A DNA stretch of 64,000 nt, taken from NCBI RefSeq assembly GCF_030316765.1, contig NZ_JASZYT010000006.1:372001-436000 (forward strand), in the 5' to 3' direction. Below are positions 26,583 through 35,263 of the stretch, one piece after another; the first letter of the stretch is position 1, and every line of letters begins with the position of its first letter. The translations under genes were made by a program, and so were the position numbers. The notes under the pieces are model-generated. The model saw only the letters and a list, made by a program, of their open reading frames with translations. It was not told the origin of the DNA and made no database searches. Origin of the DNA: Variovorax saccharolyticus. GTDB lineage: Bacteria > Pseudomonadota > Gammaproteobacteria > Burkholderiales > Burkholderiaceae_C.

Positions 26583-27695
26583 TTACTTCTTGTCGGCCTT
26601 GTCGGCCTTCTCCGCCTTTTCGGGCTTGTCGGCGTCGGCACCGGCGCTCTCGACCGCCCCGGCCAGCAGCGGAATGCCCAGCGACTCGCGCACCTTGTTC
26701 TCGATTTCGCGCGACAGATCGGGGTTCTCGCGCAGGAACTCGCGCGCGTTGTCGCGGCCCTGGCCGATCTTCTCGCCGTTGTAGGCGTACCAGGCACCCG
26801 ACTTGTCGACGATCTTGGCGTTGACGCCCATGTCGATGATCTCGCCTTCGCGGCTGATGCCCTCGCCGAACAGGATGTCGAACTCGGCGGTCTTGAAAGG
26901 CGGCGACACCTTGTTCTTGACCACCTTGACCTTGGTCTCGTTGCCGATGGCCTCGTCGCCCTTCTTGATGGTGCCGATGCGGCGGATGTCCAGCCGCACC
27001 GAGGCGTAGAACTTGAGCGCATTGCCGCCGGTGGTGGTTTCGGGCGAGCCGAACATGACGCCGATCTTCATGCGGATCTGGTTGATGAAGATGACCATGC
27101 AGTTGGTCTTCTTGATGGTGGCGGTGAGCTTGCGCAGCGCCTGGCTCATGAGGCGGGCCTGCAGGCCGGGCAGCGAGTCGCCCATCTCGCCTTCGATTTC
27201 GGCCTTGGGCGTGAGCGCGGCGACCGAGTCGACCACGATCAGGTCGACCGCGCCCGAACGCACCAGCGAGTCGACGATCTCGAGCGCCTGCTCGCCGGTG
27301 TCGGGCTGGCTGATCAGCAGGTCGGACAGGTTGACGCCGAGCTTCTGCGCGTATTGCACGTCGAGCGCGTGCTCGGCATCGACGAAGGCGCAGGTGCCGG
27401 CCTGGCGCTGCATCTCGGCGATGACCTGCAGGGTGAGCGTGGTCTTGCCGGAGGATTCAGGGCCGTAGATCTCGATCACGCGGCCGCGCGGCAGGCCACC
27501 GACGCCGAGTGCGATGTCCAGGCCCAGCGAGCCGGTGGAAACCACCTGGATGTCTTCCAGGGCCTCGCCCTCGCCCAGCCGCATGATCGTGCCCTTGCCG
27601 AACTGCTTTTCGATCTGGGCCAGGGCGGCCTGCAGGGCCTTGGCCTTTTCGCTGTTGGGGACCGAGATGCTGGTGCCTTTGACGAGTGCGTCCAT
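26583..27695 (-). CDS. recA: Recombinase RecA
   Basis: 370 residues. The start MDALVKGTSISVPNSEKAKAL has an AAGGAG about 9 bases upstream; the open frame beyond it runs into the promoter. Walker A is 'IYGPESSGKTTL', followed by 'FVDAEHALD', the L1/L2 DNA-binding loops ('EGEMGDSLPGLQARLMSQALR', shortened in practice, and 'IRMKIGVMFGSPETTTGGNALKF' region) and 'RKFG'-independent C-terminal domain with a Lys/Ala/Asp-rich tail (EKAEKADKADKK). RecA forms filaments on single-stranded DNA, promotes strand exchange and triggers LexA cleavage. Confidence 0.98.
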   Translation of the reverse strand: MDALVKGTSISVPNSEKAKALQAALAQIEKQFGKGTIMRLGEGEALEDIQVVSTGSLGLDIALGVGGLPRGRVIEIYGPESSGKTTLTLQVIAEMQRQAGTCAFVDAEHALDVQYAQKLGVNLSDLLISQPDTGEQALEIVDSLVRSGAVDLIVVDSVAALTPKAEIEGEMGDSLPGLQARLMSQALRKLTATIKKTNCMVIFINQIRMKIGVMFGSPETTTGGNALKFYASVRLDIRRIGTIKKGDEAIGNETKVKVVKNKVSPPFKTAEFDILFGEGISREGEIIDMGVNAKIVDKSGAWYAYNGEKIGQGRDNAREFLRENPDLSREIENKVRESLGIPLLAGAVESAGADADKPEKAEKADKADKK

Positions 27696-27741
27696 GTGGA
27701 AAACTCCTTGAATATCAATGGGTTGTAGAGGCCGCATCGAT

Positions 27742-27757
27742 CTGCTTTTAATCACAG
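27742..27757. promoter_or_regulatory. LexA (SOS) box 1 of recA
   Basis: CTGCTTTTAATCACAG matches CTG-N10-CAG, with the right half ACAG perfect. It lies in the recA leader, about 47 bases upstream of the ATG. Confidence 0.7.
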
Positions 27758-27758
27758 G

Positions 27759-27774
27759 CTGGATGCTTGAACAG
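27759..27774. promoter_or_regulatory. LexA (SOS) box 2 of recA, next to the -10 region
   Basis: CTGGATGCTTGAACAG again fits CTG-N10-CAG and begins 1 base after box 1. On the minus strand a TACACT -10-like hexamer (27776-27781) lies just upstream, so LexA at this site would cover the transcription start. Confidence 0.7.
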
Positions 27775-27840
27775 TAGTGTAGCGAGAGATACCGGGCCGG
27801 GAAGTCATTTTTTGGTCAGTTTGCCTTACCATATAACGCC

Positions 27841-28311
27841 ATGGAAATACCCTCCGACGCCTGGCGCCAGATCCACCTCGGCCGCCTGCTGGGCCACGCG
27901 ATGCGCCGCTTCGACGAGCGGGTGCTGAGCCTGATGGCGCACGACGCCGAGGTGCCTTTGGCGCTGTCGAACCTGGCGGCCCGGGCCCAGGTGAGCGCGG
28001 CCCACATCCACATCACGCGGCACCTGGCGCGCGAGGGCTCGCGGCTGACCGAACTGGCCGAGCGCGCCGGCATGACCAAGCAGGCAATGGGCACGCTGGT
28101 CGACCAGTGCGAGGCCTGGGGGCTGGTCACGCGCGGGCCCGATCCCTTCGATGCGCGGGCGCGGCGGGTGCTGTTCACGACTGACGGGCTGGCCTGGCTG
28201 GAGGCCTTCCGCCGTGCCGTCGCGCAGGCCGAGGACGAGTTCCGCGCCAGCGTCGGCAGCGAGATCGCCACCGTGGTAACCATCGGTCTCGAGGCGTACA
28301 CGGCGGCCTAG
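27841..28311 (+). CDS. MarR family transcriptional regulator
   Basis: 156 residues with a winged helix: recognition region 'SRLTELAERAGMTKQAMGTLVDQCEAWGLVTRGPDPFDARARRVLFT', which in outline shows helix-turn-helix (LAERAGMTKQAM) and wing (DARARRVLFT). MarR proteins are dimeric repressors often controlled by small phenolics. No Shine-Dalgarno sequence is obvious before the ATG, and a TATAAC lies only 3 bases upstream, so the start is not certain. The target is unknown; the two-component genes follow 30 bases later. Confidence 0.85.
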   Translation: MEIPSDAWRQIHLGRLLGHAMRRFDERVLSLMAHDAEVPLALSNLAARAQVSAAHIHITRHLAREGSRLTELAERAGMTKQAMGTLVDQCEAWGLVTRGPDPFDARARRVLFTTDGLAWLEAFRRAVAQAEDEFRASVGSEIATVVTIGLEAYTAA

Positions 28312-28341
28312 AATTCAAGGTTGCTCTGGAGGCAAGGCACC

Positions 28342-29016
28342 ATGCGAATACTGATTGCAGAAGATGACCAGGTGCTGGCCGATGCCCTGCTGCGCAGCCT
28401 GCGCACCTCGGGCTCGGCGGTCGACCACGTCGCGACCGGCTCGCAGGCCGATGCCGCGCTGATGACCAACAGCGAATTCGACCTGCTGATCCTCGACCTC
28501 GGCCTGCCCAACCTGCACGGCCTCGAGATCCTCAAGCGCCTGCGCGCCCGCGGCTCGCAGCTGCCGGTGCTGGTGCTGACCGCCGCCGACAGCGTCGAGG
28601 AGCGCGTCAAGGGCCTGGACTACGGCGCCGACGACTACATGGCCAAGCCCTTCTCGCTGCAGGAGCTCGAAGCCCGCGTGCGGGCCCTCACGCGGCGCGG
28701 CATGGGCGGCACCAGCAACGCGATCAAGCATGGCCCGCTGGTCTACGACCAGGCGGGCCGGGTGGCGACCATCGACGGCAAGATGATCGAGCTGTCGGCG
28801 CGCGAGCTGGGCCTGCTCGAGGTGCTGCTGCAGCGTGCCGGCCGGCTGGTCAGCAAGGACCAGCTGGTCGAGCGCCTGTGCGAATGGGGCGAGGAGGTCA
28901 GCCTCAACGCGATCGAGGTCTACATCCATCGGCTGCGCAAGAAGATCGAGAAGGGGCCGGTGCGCATCGCCACGGTGCGCGGACTCGGCTACTGCCTCGA
29001 GAAGATCCCTTCCTAG
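28342..29016 (+). CDS. OmpR-family response regulator (TctD/QseB-like)
   Basis: 224 residues. The receiver domain has the acidic pair 'IAEDDQ', the phospho-acceptor Asp in 'LLILDLGLP', Thr in 'VLTAAD' and Lys in 'MAKPFS'. The C-terminal winged helix (about 130-224) shows 'LSARELGLLEVLLQRAGRLVSKDQL' and 'VYIHRLRKKIE...VRGLGYCL'. GGAGGC lies 9 bases before the ATG. It pairs with the histidine kinase 27 bases downstream. TctD-type pairs often control tricarboxylate uptake, but no transporter is next to it. Confidence 0.93.
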   Translation: MRILIAEDDQVLADALLRSLRTSGSAVDHVATGSQADAALMTNSEFDLLILDLGLPNLHGLEILKRLRARGSQLPVLVLTAADSVEERVKGLDYGADDYMAKPFSLQELEARVRALTRRGMGGTSNAIKHGPLVYDQAGRVATIDGKMIELSARELGLLEVLLQRAGRLVSKDQLVERLCEWGEEVSLNAIEVYIHRLRKKIEKGPVRIATVRGLGYCLEKIPS

Positions 29017-29043
29017 CCTGGCCCGCACCAGCCCGCCCGTCGC

Positions 29044-30510
29044 TTGGTCAAACTCTTCCAGCGCGCCCAGCGCTCCCTGTTCGGCGAGATCCTCGACTGG
29101 ATGCTCACGCCGCTGCTGCTGCTGGTGCCGGTCAGCATCGGCGTGACCTGGCTGGTCGCCCAGGGCATCGCGAATGCGCCCTTCGACCGGGCGCTCGAAT
29201 CCAATATCCAGACACTGGGCCGGCTGGTCGACGCCGACAACGGCCGGATCAAGTTCGTGCTGCCGCAGCCGGCGCGCGAGATCCTCGGCGGCGACGACGT
29301 CGACCAGGTCTACTACCAGCTACTCGACGGCCACGGCACGCTGCTGAGCGGCGAGCGCGAAGTCCCGTTCCCGGGCACCGACGACCCGCCGATTCCCGGC
29401 GTGGTCTATCTGCGCGACGGCCAGATCCACGGCCAGAGGGTGCGCATCGCCTCGCTGTGGGTCGCCGGCAGCACGCCGGACGCGCCGCTGGCGCTGCTGC
29501 AGGTGGCCGAGACGCGCGAGAAGCAGTCGGTGCTGGCGACCGAGATCATCAAGGGCGTGCTGCTGCCGCAGTTCGCCATCCTGCCGCTGGCGGTGCTGCT
29601 GATCTGGCTGGCGCTGGTGCGCGGCATCAAGCCGCTGTCGGTGGTCGAGGCGCGGATCCGCGAGCGCAAGCCCGGCGACCTGAGCCCGCTGGACGAATCC
29701 TCGGTGCCGCTCGAGGTGGTGCCGCTGGTGCTGTCGGTGAATGACCTGCTGAGCAAGCTCAACGATTCGATCGGCACCCAGAAGCGCTTCCTGGCCGATG
29801 CGGCGCACCAGCTCAAGACCCCGCTGGCCGGCCTGCGCATGCAGGCCGACCTGGCGCAGCGCGAAGGCGCCAATGCCGACGAGCTCAAGAAATCGCTCAA
29901 GCAGATCGGCCGCGCCAGCGTGCGCGCCACGCACACGGTCAACCAGCTGCTGTCGCTGGCGCGCGCCGAAGGCAGCGGCGCCAACATCGGGCGCCAGCCC
30001 TGCGACCTGGCGCGGCTCACGATCGAGGTGGTGCGCGAGGCGGTGCCACGGGCGATCGACAAGCGCATCGACCTCGGCTACGAAGGCGCGGAAACCGGCT
30101 CGCCCGGCGTGGTGTTCGAGGGCAATCCGACGCTGCTGAAGGAACTGGTGCGCAACCTGGTCGACAACGCGCTCAACTACACGCCCTCGGTGCCCGAGCG
30201 GCCCGGCGTCATCACGGCGCGGGTGCTGGTCGACCCCTTCGGCCACGTGCTGGTGCTGCAGGTCGAGGACAACGGCCCGGGCATCGCCGAGCACGATCGC
30301 GAACTGGTGTTCCAGCCCTTCTACCGCGTGCTGGGCAACGAGGCCGACGGCTCCGGGCTGGGCCTGCCGATCGTGCGCGAGATCGCGCGCCAGCACTTCG
30401 CGACCGTTCGACTCGAGGACGCCCACCCGGGGCAGCAGCCGCCGGGGACACTGGTGACTCTGCGCATCGATGCGGGCCCCCACGCGCAGCCCGGGAAGGG
30501 CGCCGGCTAG
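29044..30510 (+). CDS. Sensor histidine kinase (TctE/QseC-like)
   Basis: 488 residues if started at the TTG at 29044; the next in-frame ATG is at 29101. Two membrane helices (about 20-40 and 178-198) flank a periplasmic sensor of the 2CSK_N type (about 41-178). The H-box is 'FLADAAHQLKTPLAGL', and the ATPase domain has N-box 'ELVRNLVDNALNYTP', G1 'VEDNGPGI' and G2 'GSGLGLPIVREIA'. It should phosphorylate the response regulator just upstream. Its stop overlaps the stop of the convergent small gene by 4 bases. Confidence 0.92.
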   Translation: MVKLFQRAQRSLFGEILDWMLTPLLLLVPVSIGVTWLVAQGIANAPFDRALESNIQTLGRLVDADNGRIKFVLPQPAREILGGDDVDQVYYQLLDGHGTLLSGEREVPFPGTDDPPIPGVVYLRDGQIHGQRVRIASLWVAGSTPDAPLALLQVAETREKQSVLATEIIKGVLLPQFAILPLAVLLIWLALVRGIKPLSVVEARIRERKPGDLSPLDESSVPLEVVPLVLSVNDLLSKLNDSIGTQKRFLADAAHQLKTPLAGLRMQADLAQREGANADELKKSLKQIGRASVRATHTVNQLLSLARAEGSGANIGRQPCDLARLTIEVVREAVPRAIDKRIDLGYEGAETGSPGVVFEGNPTLLKELVRNLVDNALNYTPSVPERPGVITARVLVDPFGHVLVLQVEDNGPGIAEHDRELVFQPFYRVLGNEADGSGLGLPIVREIARQHFATVRLEDAHPGQQPPGTLVTLRIDAGPHAQPGKGAG

Positions 30511-30695
30511 GGCTTGGCCGGTGGATTCTTGCGGATCTGCAGCATCTCGGGCCGGACCTGCTGCTGCAGGCGCTGCGGCTCGGTCTCGCTGAAGCGGGCC
30601 GGCTCGGCGCCGAAGAGGGCGAGTGCGCCGCGGGTCCAGGCGAAGTAGCCCAGGTTGGCGATCAGGAGCGCAGCGACGAGCAGCCGCAGCATCAT
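30507..30695 (-). CDS. Small single-helix membrane protein
   Basis: 62 residues: one N-terminal membrane helix (LLVAALLIANLGYFAWTRG) and a polar, Gln/Arg-rich tail (RLQQQVRPEMLQIRKNPPAKP). The helix plus short periplasmic tail resembles the N-terminus of SPOR-type proteins, but no SPOR domain is present. The ATG overlaps the birA stop (ATGA), so it is co-translated with birA. Function unknown. Confidence 0.65.
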   Translation of the reverse strand: MMLRLLVAALLIANLGYFAWTRGALALFGAEPARFSETEPQRLQQQVRPEMLQIRKNPPAKP

Positions 30696-31489
30696 CGCGG
30701 TCCGGACTGCGGCCGGACGCTGACTTCGGCGCTGCTGATCAGCTGGACGCCGGCGGCCGTCCGCACCAGCAGCTCGCCGCCCCAGCCCACGCCCTCGCAG
30801 TGCCCTTCGGTGCCGTCGCTCAGGCGGACGTCGCGGCCGCGCAGGACGTCCCGCTCGGCAAACCGGGCCGCGAAGGGCACGAAGCCGCGGTCGTTGAAGA
30901 GCAGCACGTCACGCACCAGCGGCACCACGATCTCGCGCAGCACCTCGCCCGGCGTGATGTCGGGGCGCCATTCCTTCAGCCAGGCCGGCGGGGTGTTGAG
31001 GCCCACGGCCTCGCGTGGCCCGACATTGATGCCGATGCCGATCACGAGGTAGCGATCGCTGGCGTCAGGCTGGAGCAGGGCGGTCTCGATGAGGATGCCG
31101 GCGAGCTTGCGCTCCTCTTTCCATACGTCGTTGGGCCATTTGAGCTTCACGCCGGCGGCCTGCGTGGGGTCCAGGCTCTCGGCGACGCTGGCGCCCACCG
31201 CCAGCGACAGGCCGGACCAGTCGCGCGGCGCCAGCGGCAAGCCGAGGGAGAAGGTCAGCGAGGGCGGCTCGCCGGCGTCCTGCGCGCTCTGCCAGGGCCG
31301 GCCCATCCGGCCGCGGCCGGCCGTCTGCCGCACGGCCACGAGCAGCACCGGGGCATTGCGGCCATCGCGCGCACGGCGCATCAGTTCGCTGTTGGTGGAA
31401 TCGATCTCGGCCACCACCTCGACCCGCAGGCCGGGCAGCATCGGCTGCAGGCCCTGCGTGATCTCGTCTTCGAACCAGGGGGCGGCCAT
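30692..31489 (-). CDS. birA: Biotin-[acetyl-CoA-carboxylase] ligase
   Basis: 265 residues. It activates biotin with ATP and attaches it to the carboxyl carrier protein AccB. The signature 'STNSELMRRAR', 'QTAGRGRMGRPWQS' (biotinyl-AMP loop) and 'LKWPNDVW' with 'KLAGILIE' are all present. The N-terminal helix-turn-helix of E. coli BirA is missing, so it should be a ligase only. It starts 2 bases after the SET-domain gene and overlaps the next small gene by ATGA, so the three form an operon. Confidence 0.93.
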   Translation of the reverse strand: MAAPWFEDEITQGLQPMLPGLRVEVVAEIDSTNSELMRRARDGRNAPVLLVAVRQTAGRGRMGRPWQSAQDAGEPPSLTFSLGLPLAPRDWSGLSLAVGASVAESLDPTQAAGVKLKWPNDVWKEERKLAGILIETALLQPDASDRYLVIGIGINVGPREAVGLNTPPAWLKEWRPDITPGEVLREIVVPLVRDVLLFNDRGFVPFAARFAERDVLRGRDVRLSDGTEGHCEGVGWGGELLVRTAAGVQLISSAEVSVRPQSGPR

Positions 31490-31491
31490 GC

Positions 31492-32073
31492 TCAGTGCTT
31501 GTCGGACTTTTCGGCCTTGGCGCTTTTCTTGTCGGCTTTCTTCTTGTTCTTTTTCTTTTTCTTGCCGTTCTTCTTCTTTTTCTTCTTCTTGCCCTCGTCC
31601 TCGTCTTCCTTGGGCGCCAGCAAGGTGCCGCGGCAGTCCGAAGAGCCGCACCAGCAAGGGAACTCGGACAGCAGCTTCTCGGTGTAGGGCTCGTCGATGA
31701 TCAGGCCGTAGTCGTAGCTCAGCTCCTCGCCGGCGGCGATGTTGCGCAAGGCCTTGATGTAGATCCGGCCGTCCTGCTCGTCGGCCTCGCAGCTCGGCTC
31801 GCAGGAGTGGTTGATCCAGCGAGCGGCGTTGCCGTTGACGTTGCCATCGATCACACGGTCGTCATCGATGTGGAAGTAGAAGGTGTGGTTCGGCTGGGCC
31901 GGGTCGTGCGGGTGGCGGCGCAGGGCTTCCTTCCACGAGATGACCTCGCCCTTGTACTCGATGAGCGTTTCTCCCTCTGCAATATCCTGCACGGCGAAGA
32001 CGCCGTTGCCATGGACGCTGGAGCGCCGCGTCTGGATTCGGCGGCCGCCGGAAATGGGGGATTTTGAAGGCAT
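31492..32073 (-). CDS. SET-domain protein-lysine methyltransferase with polylysine tail
   Basis: 193 residues. A complete SET domain is visible: 'HGNGVFAVQDI' (21-31), 'RWINHSCEPSCEAD' (86-98, the NHS motif for SAM binding), 'GEELSYDYG' (115-123, catalytic Tyr), and a post-SET zinc-type cysteine cluster C140, C142, C147 (FPCWCGSSDCRG). From residue 161 the tail is almost only Lys with some Ala, Asn and Ser. SET enzymes transfer a methyl group from SAM to protein lysines. A histone-H1-like tail suggests DNA or ribosome binding. First gene of an operon with birA; substrate unknown. Confidence 0.88.
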   Translation of the reverse strand: MPSKSPISGGRRIQTRRSSVHGNGVFAVQDIAEGETLIEYKGEVISWKEALRRHPHDPAQPNHTFYFHIDDDRVIDGNVNGNAARWINHSCEPSCEADEQDGRIYIKALRNIAAGEELSYDYGLIIDEPYTEKLLSEFPCWCGSSDCRGTLLAPKEDEDEGKKKKKKKNGKKKKKNKKKADKKSAKAEKSDKH

Positions 32074-32139
32074 CGCCGAAGTCTGTTAGTTTGAATATGT
32101 ACGCATGCGCGTGCGCGTACGCACGCGAGAAGCGCCAGA

Positions 32140-32275
32140 TTGTATGTGGCCCCCACGCTCCCCCACTGCGTGTGGGTCGCTGCCCCCCGAGGGGGCCGCA
32201 GGCCGCCTTGGGGCGGCCCGGCGGCGGCCTGGTGGCCCCCGGCCCTCGCCTGAGAGGCGAGAGGGAGGGGCGTTC
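32140..32275. repeat. GC-rich palindromic intergenic element
   Basis: The gap between the divergent SET and topoisomerase genes holds a dense row of short palindromes: CCCCCCGAGGGGGCC, CCGCAGG..CCTTGGGGCGG, GGCGGCGGCC, and CTCGCCT-GA-GAGGCGAG. The pattern resembles the dispersed GC-rich intergenic repeats seen in Comamonadaceae genomes. It separates the promoters of the two genes and could be a REP-like element. Confidence 0.5.
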
Positions 32276-32318
32276 CGGTCTGGTGCGGGCGGGTGAACAG
32301 AATGAATAGGATTGGTTG

Positions 32319-35252
32319 ATGAAAACTTTGGTGATTGCAGAGAAGCCGTCGGTGGCGCAGGACATCGTGCGGGCGCTGACGCCGGTGGCCGGCAAGTTCG
32401 ACAAGCACGACGAGCACTTCGAGAACGAGAAGTACGTCGTGACCAGCGCGGTCGGCCACCTGGTGGAGATCCAGGCGCCCGAGGAGTTCGACGTCAAGCG
32501 CGGCAAGTGGAGTTTCGCCAACCTGCCGGTGATCCCGCCGCGCTTCGACCTGAAGCCGGTCGACAAGACCAAGACCCGGCTCAACGCCGTGGTCAAGCAG
32601 GCCAAGCGCAAGGACGTGACGCAGCTGGTCAACGCCTGCGACGCGGGCCGCGAGGGCGAGCTGATCTTCCGCCTGATCGAGCAGTACGCCGGCGGCAAGG
32701 CGCCGCTGGGCAAGCCGGTCAAGCGCCTGTGGCTGCAGTCGATGACGCCGCAGGCGATCCGCGAAGGCTTCGACCAGCTGCGCAGCGAGCAGCAGATGCA
32801 GGGCCTGGCCGATGCCGCGCGCTCGCGCTCCGAGGCCGACTGGCTGGTCGGCATCAACGGCACGCGCGCCATGACCGCCTTCAACTCGCGCGACGGCGGC
32901 TTCTTCCTGACCACCGTCGGCCGGGTGCAGACGCCGACGCTGTCGGTGGTGGTCGAGCGCGAGGAGAAGATCCGCAAGTTCGTGAGCCGCGACTACTGGG
33001 AAGTGCACGGCAGCTTCCTGGCCGAGGCCGGCACCTACCCCGGCAAGTGGTTCGACCCGAACTGGAAGAAGCCGCCGCCCGGCCCCGACGGCGCGGCCGA
33101 TCCCGAGCAGCGCGCCGACCGGGTCTGGAACGAGCGCGAGGCGCGCGAGATCGCCGACGCCGCGCGCGGCAAGCCGGCCACCGTCACCGAGGAGAGCAAG
33201 CCCACCACCTCGGCGTCGCCGCTGCTGTTCGACCTGACCTCGCTGCAGCGCGAGGCCAACGGCCGCTTCGGCTTCAGCGCCAAGACCACGCTGGCGCTGG
33301 CGCAGAGCCTCTACGAACGCCACAAGGCGCTGACCTATCCGCGGACCGACTCGCGCGCACTGCCCGAGGACTACCTGCCGGTGGTCAAGGACACGATGAA
33401 CATGCTCGCCAACAGCGGCATGAAGCACCTTGCGCCCTTCGCCCGCCAGGCGGTCGACAACAACTACGTGAAGCCGTCGAAGCGCATCTTCGACAACGCC
33501 AAGGTCAGCGATCACTTCGCGATCATCCCGACCCTGCAGGCGCCCAGCGGACTCTCGGACGCCGAGCAGAAGCTGTACGACTTCGTGGTGCGGCGCTTCA
33601 TGTCGGTGTTCTTCCCGAGCGCCGAGTACCAGGTCACGACGCGCATCAGCACGGTCGAGCAGGGCGGCAAGAAGTATCCGTTCCGCACGGACGGCAAGGT
33701 GCTCGTGAAGGCCGGCTGGCTCGCGATCTGGGGCAAGGAGGCCGAGGACGACGAGAAGGAAGACGACAAGGACGGCAAGCGGCTGGTGCCGGTCAAGCCC
33801 GGCGAAGTGGTGAAGGCTGAGACGGTCGACCTCAAGGGACTGAAGACCCGGCCGCCCGCGCGCTACTCCGAAGCCACGCTCCTCGGCGCCATGGAAGGCG
33901 CCGGCAAGACCATCGACGACGATGAACTGCGCGAGGCCATGCAGGAGAAGGGCCTCGGCACGCCGGCCACGCGGGCGGCCATCATCGAAGGGCTGCTGGC
34001 CGAGAAGTACATGCTGCGCGAAGGGCGCGAACTGATCCCGACGGCCAAGGCTTTCCAGCTCATGACGCTGCTGCGCGGGCTGGGCGTCGAGGAATTGTCC
34101 AAGGCCGAGCTCACCGGCGAGTGGGAATACAAGCTGGCGCAGATGGAGCACGGCAAGCTCAGCCGCGCCGACTTCATGGCCGAGATCGCCGAGATGACCG
34201 AGCACATCGTGCGCAAGGCCAAGGAGTACGACCGCGACACGGTGCCGGGCGACTACGCGACGCTCGCGACGCCGTGCCCGAACTGCGGCGGCGTGGTCAA
34301 GGAGAACTACCGGCGCTACAGCTGCACCGGCAAGCCGGGGCAGGAAGCTTGCGGCTTCTCCTTCGGCAAGTCGCCGGCCGGCCGCACCTTCGAGGTGGCC
34401 GAGGCCGAGGCACTGCTGCGCGACAAGCACATCGGCCCGCTGGAGGGCTTCCGCTCGAAGGCCGGCTGGCCTTTCACTTCCGAGATCATTCTCAAGTTCG
34501 ACGAGGAAGCGAAGAACTGGAAGCTGGAGTTCGACTTCGGCGACGACAAGAACGCCGACACCGGCGAGATCGTCGACTTCAGTCAGCAGGACACCGTGGG
34601 CCCGTGCCCGGTCTGCGGCGCGCCGGTGTTCGAGCACGGCAGCAACTACGTCTGCGAGAAGTCGGTGCCGACCACCGCGCAGCCGACGCCGAGCTGCACG
34701 TTCAAGACCGGCAAGATCATCCTGCAGCAGCCGATCGAGCGGGCCCAGGTCGAGAAGCTGCTGGCCACCGGCAAGACCGATCTGCTCGACAAGTTCGTCT
34801 CGATGCGCACGCGCCGCGCCTTCAAGGCCTTCCTCACATGGAACAAGGAAGAGGGCAAGGTGACCTTCGAATTCGAGCCGCGGACCAGCAAGTTCCCGCC
34901 GCGCAAGACCTTCGCCAAGGCGGCGCCGGCGGCGGCCAAGAAGGCCGCAGCCAAGACGCCGGCCGCCAAGAAGGTCGCAGCGGCGAAGAAGGCCGCTGCG
35001 CCCAAGGCCCCGCGCAAGCCCGGCGCCGGACTCAAGCCCAGCGACGCGCTGGCTGCGGTGATCGGCGCCGAACCGGTCGCGCGCACCGAGGTCATCAAGA
35101 AGCTGTGGGACTACATCAAGGCCAACGGCCTGCAGGACGCGGCCAACAAGCGCGCCATCAATGCCGACGCCAAGCTCAAGCCGGTGTTCGGCAAGGACCA
35201 GGTGACGATGTTCGAGCTGGCCGGCATCGTCGGCAAGCACCTCAGCGCATGA
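32319..35252 (+). CDS. topB: DNA topoisomerase III with H1-like linker and SWIB domain
   Basis: 977 residues, about 300 more than E. coli TopB. The TOPRIM domain (1-150) has 'VIAEKPSVAQDI' and 'NACDAGREGELIFRL'. The catalytic Tyr is in 'ALTYPRTDSRALP' (near 337). Two zinc-ribbon-like clusters follow (CPNCGG..SCTGKPGQEACGF near 652 and CPVCGA..YVCEKS near 761). Residues about 867-900 are an Ala/Lys/Pro linker like histone H1, and the last 75 residues (LKPSDALAAVIG...MFELAGIVGKHL) are a SWIB domain. Type IA enzymes relax or decatenate DNA through a single-strand break. ATG is used rather than the overlapping TTG at 32316. Confidence 0.93.
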   Translation: MKTLVIAEKPSVAQDIVRALTPVAGKFDKHDEHFENEKYVVTSAVGHLVEIQAPEEFDVKRGKWSFANLPVIPPRFDLKPVDKTKTRLNAVVKQAKRKDVTQLVNACDAGREGELIFRLIEQYAGGKAPLGKPVKRLWLQSMTPQAIREGFDQLRSEQQMQGLADAARSRSEADWLVGINGTRAMTAFNSRDGGFFLTTVGRVQTPTLSVVVEREEKIRKFVSRDYWEVHGSFLAEAGTYPGKWFDPNWKKPPPGPDGAADPEQRADRVWNEREAREIADAARGKPATVTEESKPTTSASPLLFDLTSLQREANGRFGFSAKTTLALAQSLYERHKALTYPRTDSRALPEDYLPVVKDTMNMLANSGMKHLAPFARQAVDNNYVKPSKRIFDNAKVSDHFAIIPTLQAPSGLSDAEQKLYDFVVRRFMSVFFPSAEYQVTTRISTVEQGGKKYPFRTDGKVLVKAGWLAIWGKEAEDDEKEDDKDGKRLVPVKPGEVVKAETVDLKGLKTRPPARYSEATLLGAMEGAGKTIDDDELREAMQEKGLGTPATRAAIIEGLLAEKYMLREGRELIPTAKAFQLMTLLRGLGVEELSKAELTGEWEYKLAQMEHGKLSRADFMAEIAEMTEHIVRKAKEYDRDTVPGDYATLATPCPNCGGVVKENYRRYSCTGKPGQEACGFSFGKSPAGRTFEVAEAEALLRDKHIGPLEGFRSKAGWPFTSEIILKFDEEAKNWKLEFDFGDDKNADTGEIVDFSQQDTVGPCPVCGAPVFEHGSNYVCEKSVPTTAQPTPSCTFKTGKIILQQPIERAQVEKLLATGKTDLLDKFVSMRTRRAFKAFLTWNKEEGKVTFEFEPRTSKFPPRKTFAKAAPAAAKKAAAKTPAAKKVAAAKKAAAPKAPRKPGAGLKPSDALAAVIGAEPVARTEVIKKLWDYIKANGLQDAANKRAINADAKLKPVFGKDQVTMFELAGIVGKHLSA

Positions 35253-35263
35253 AGGAGATCCGC

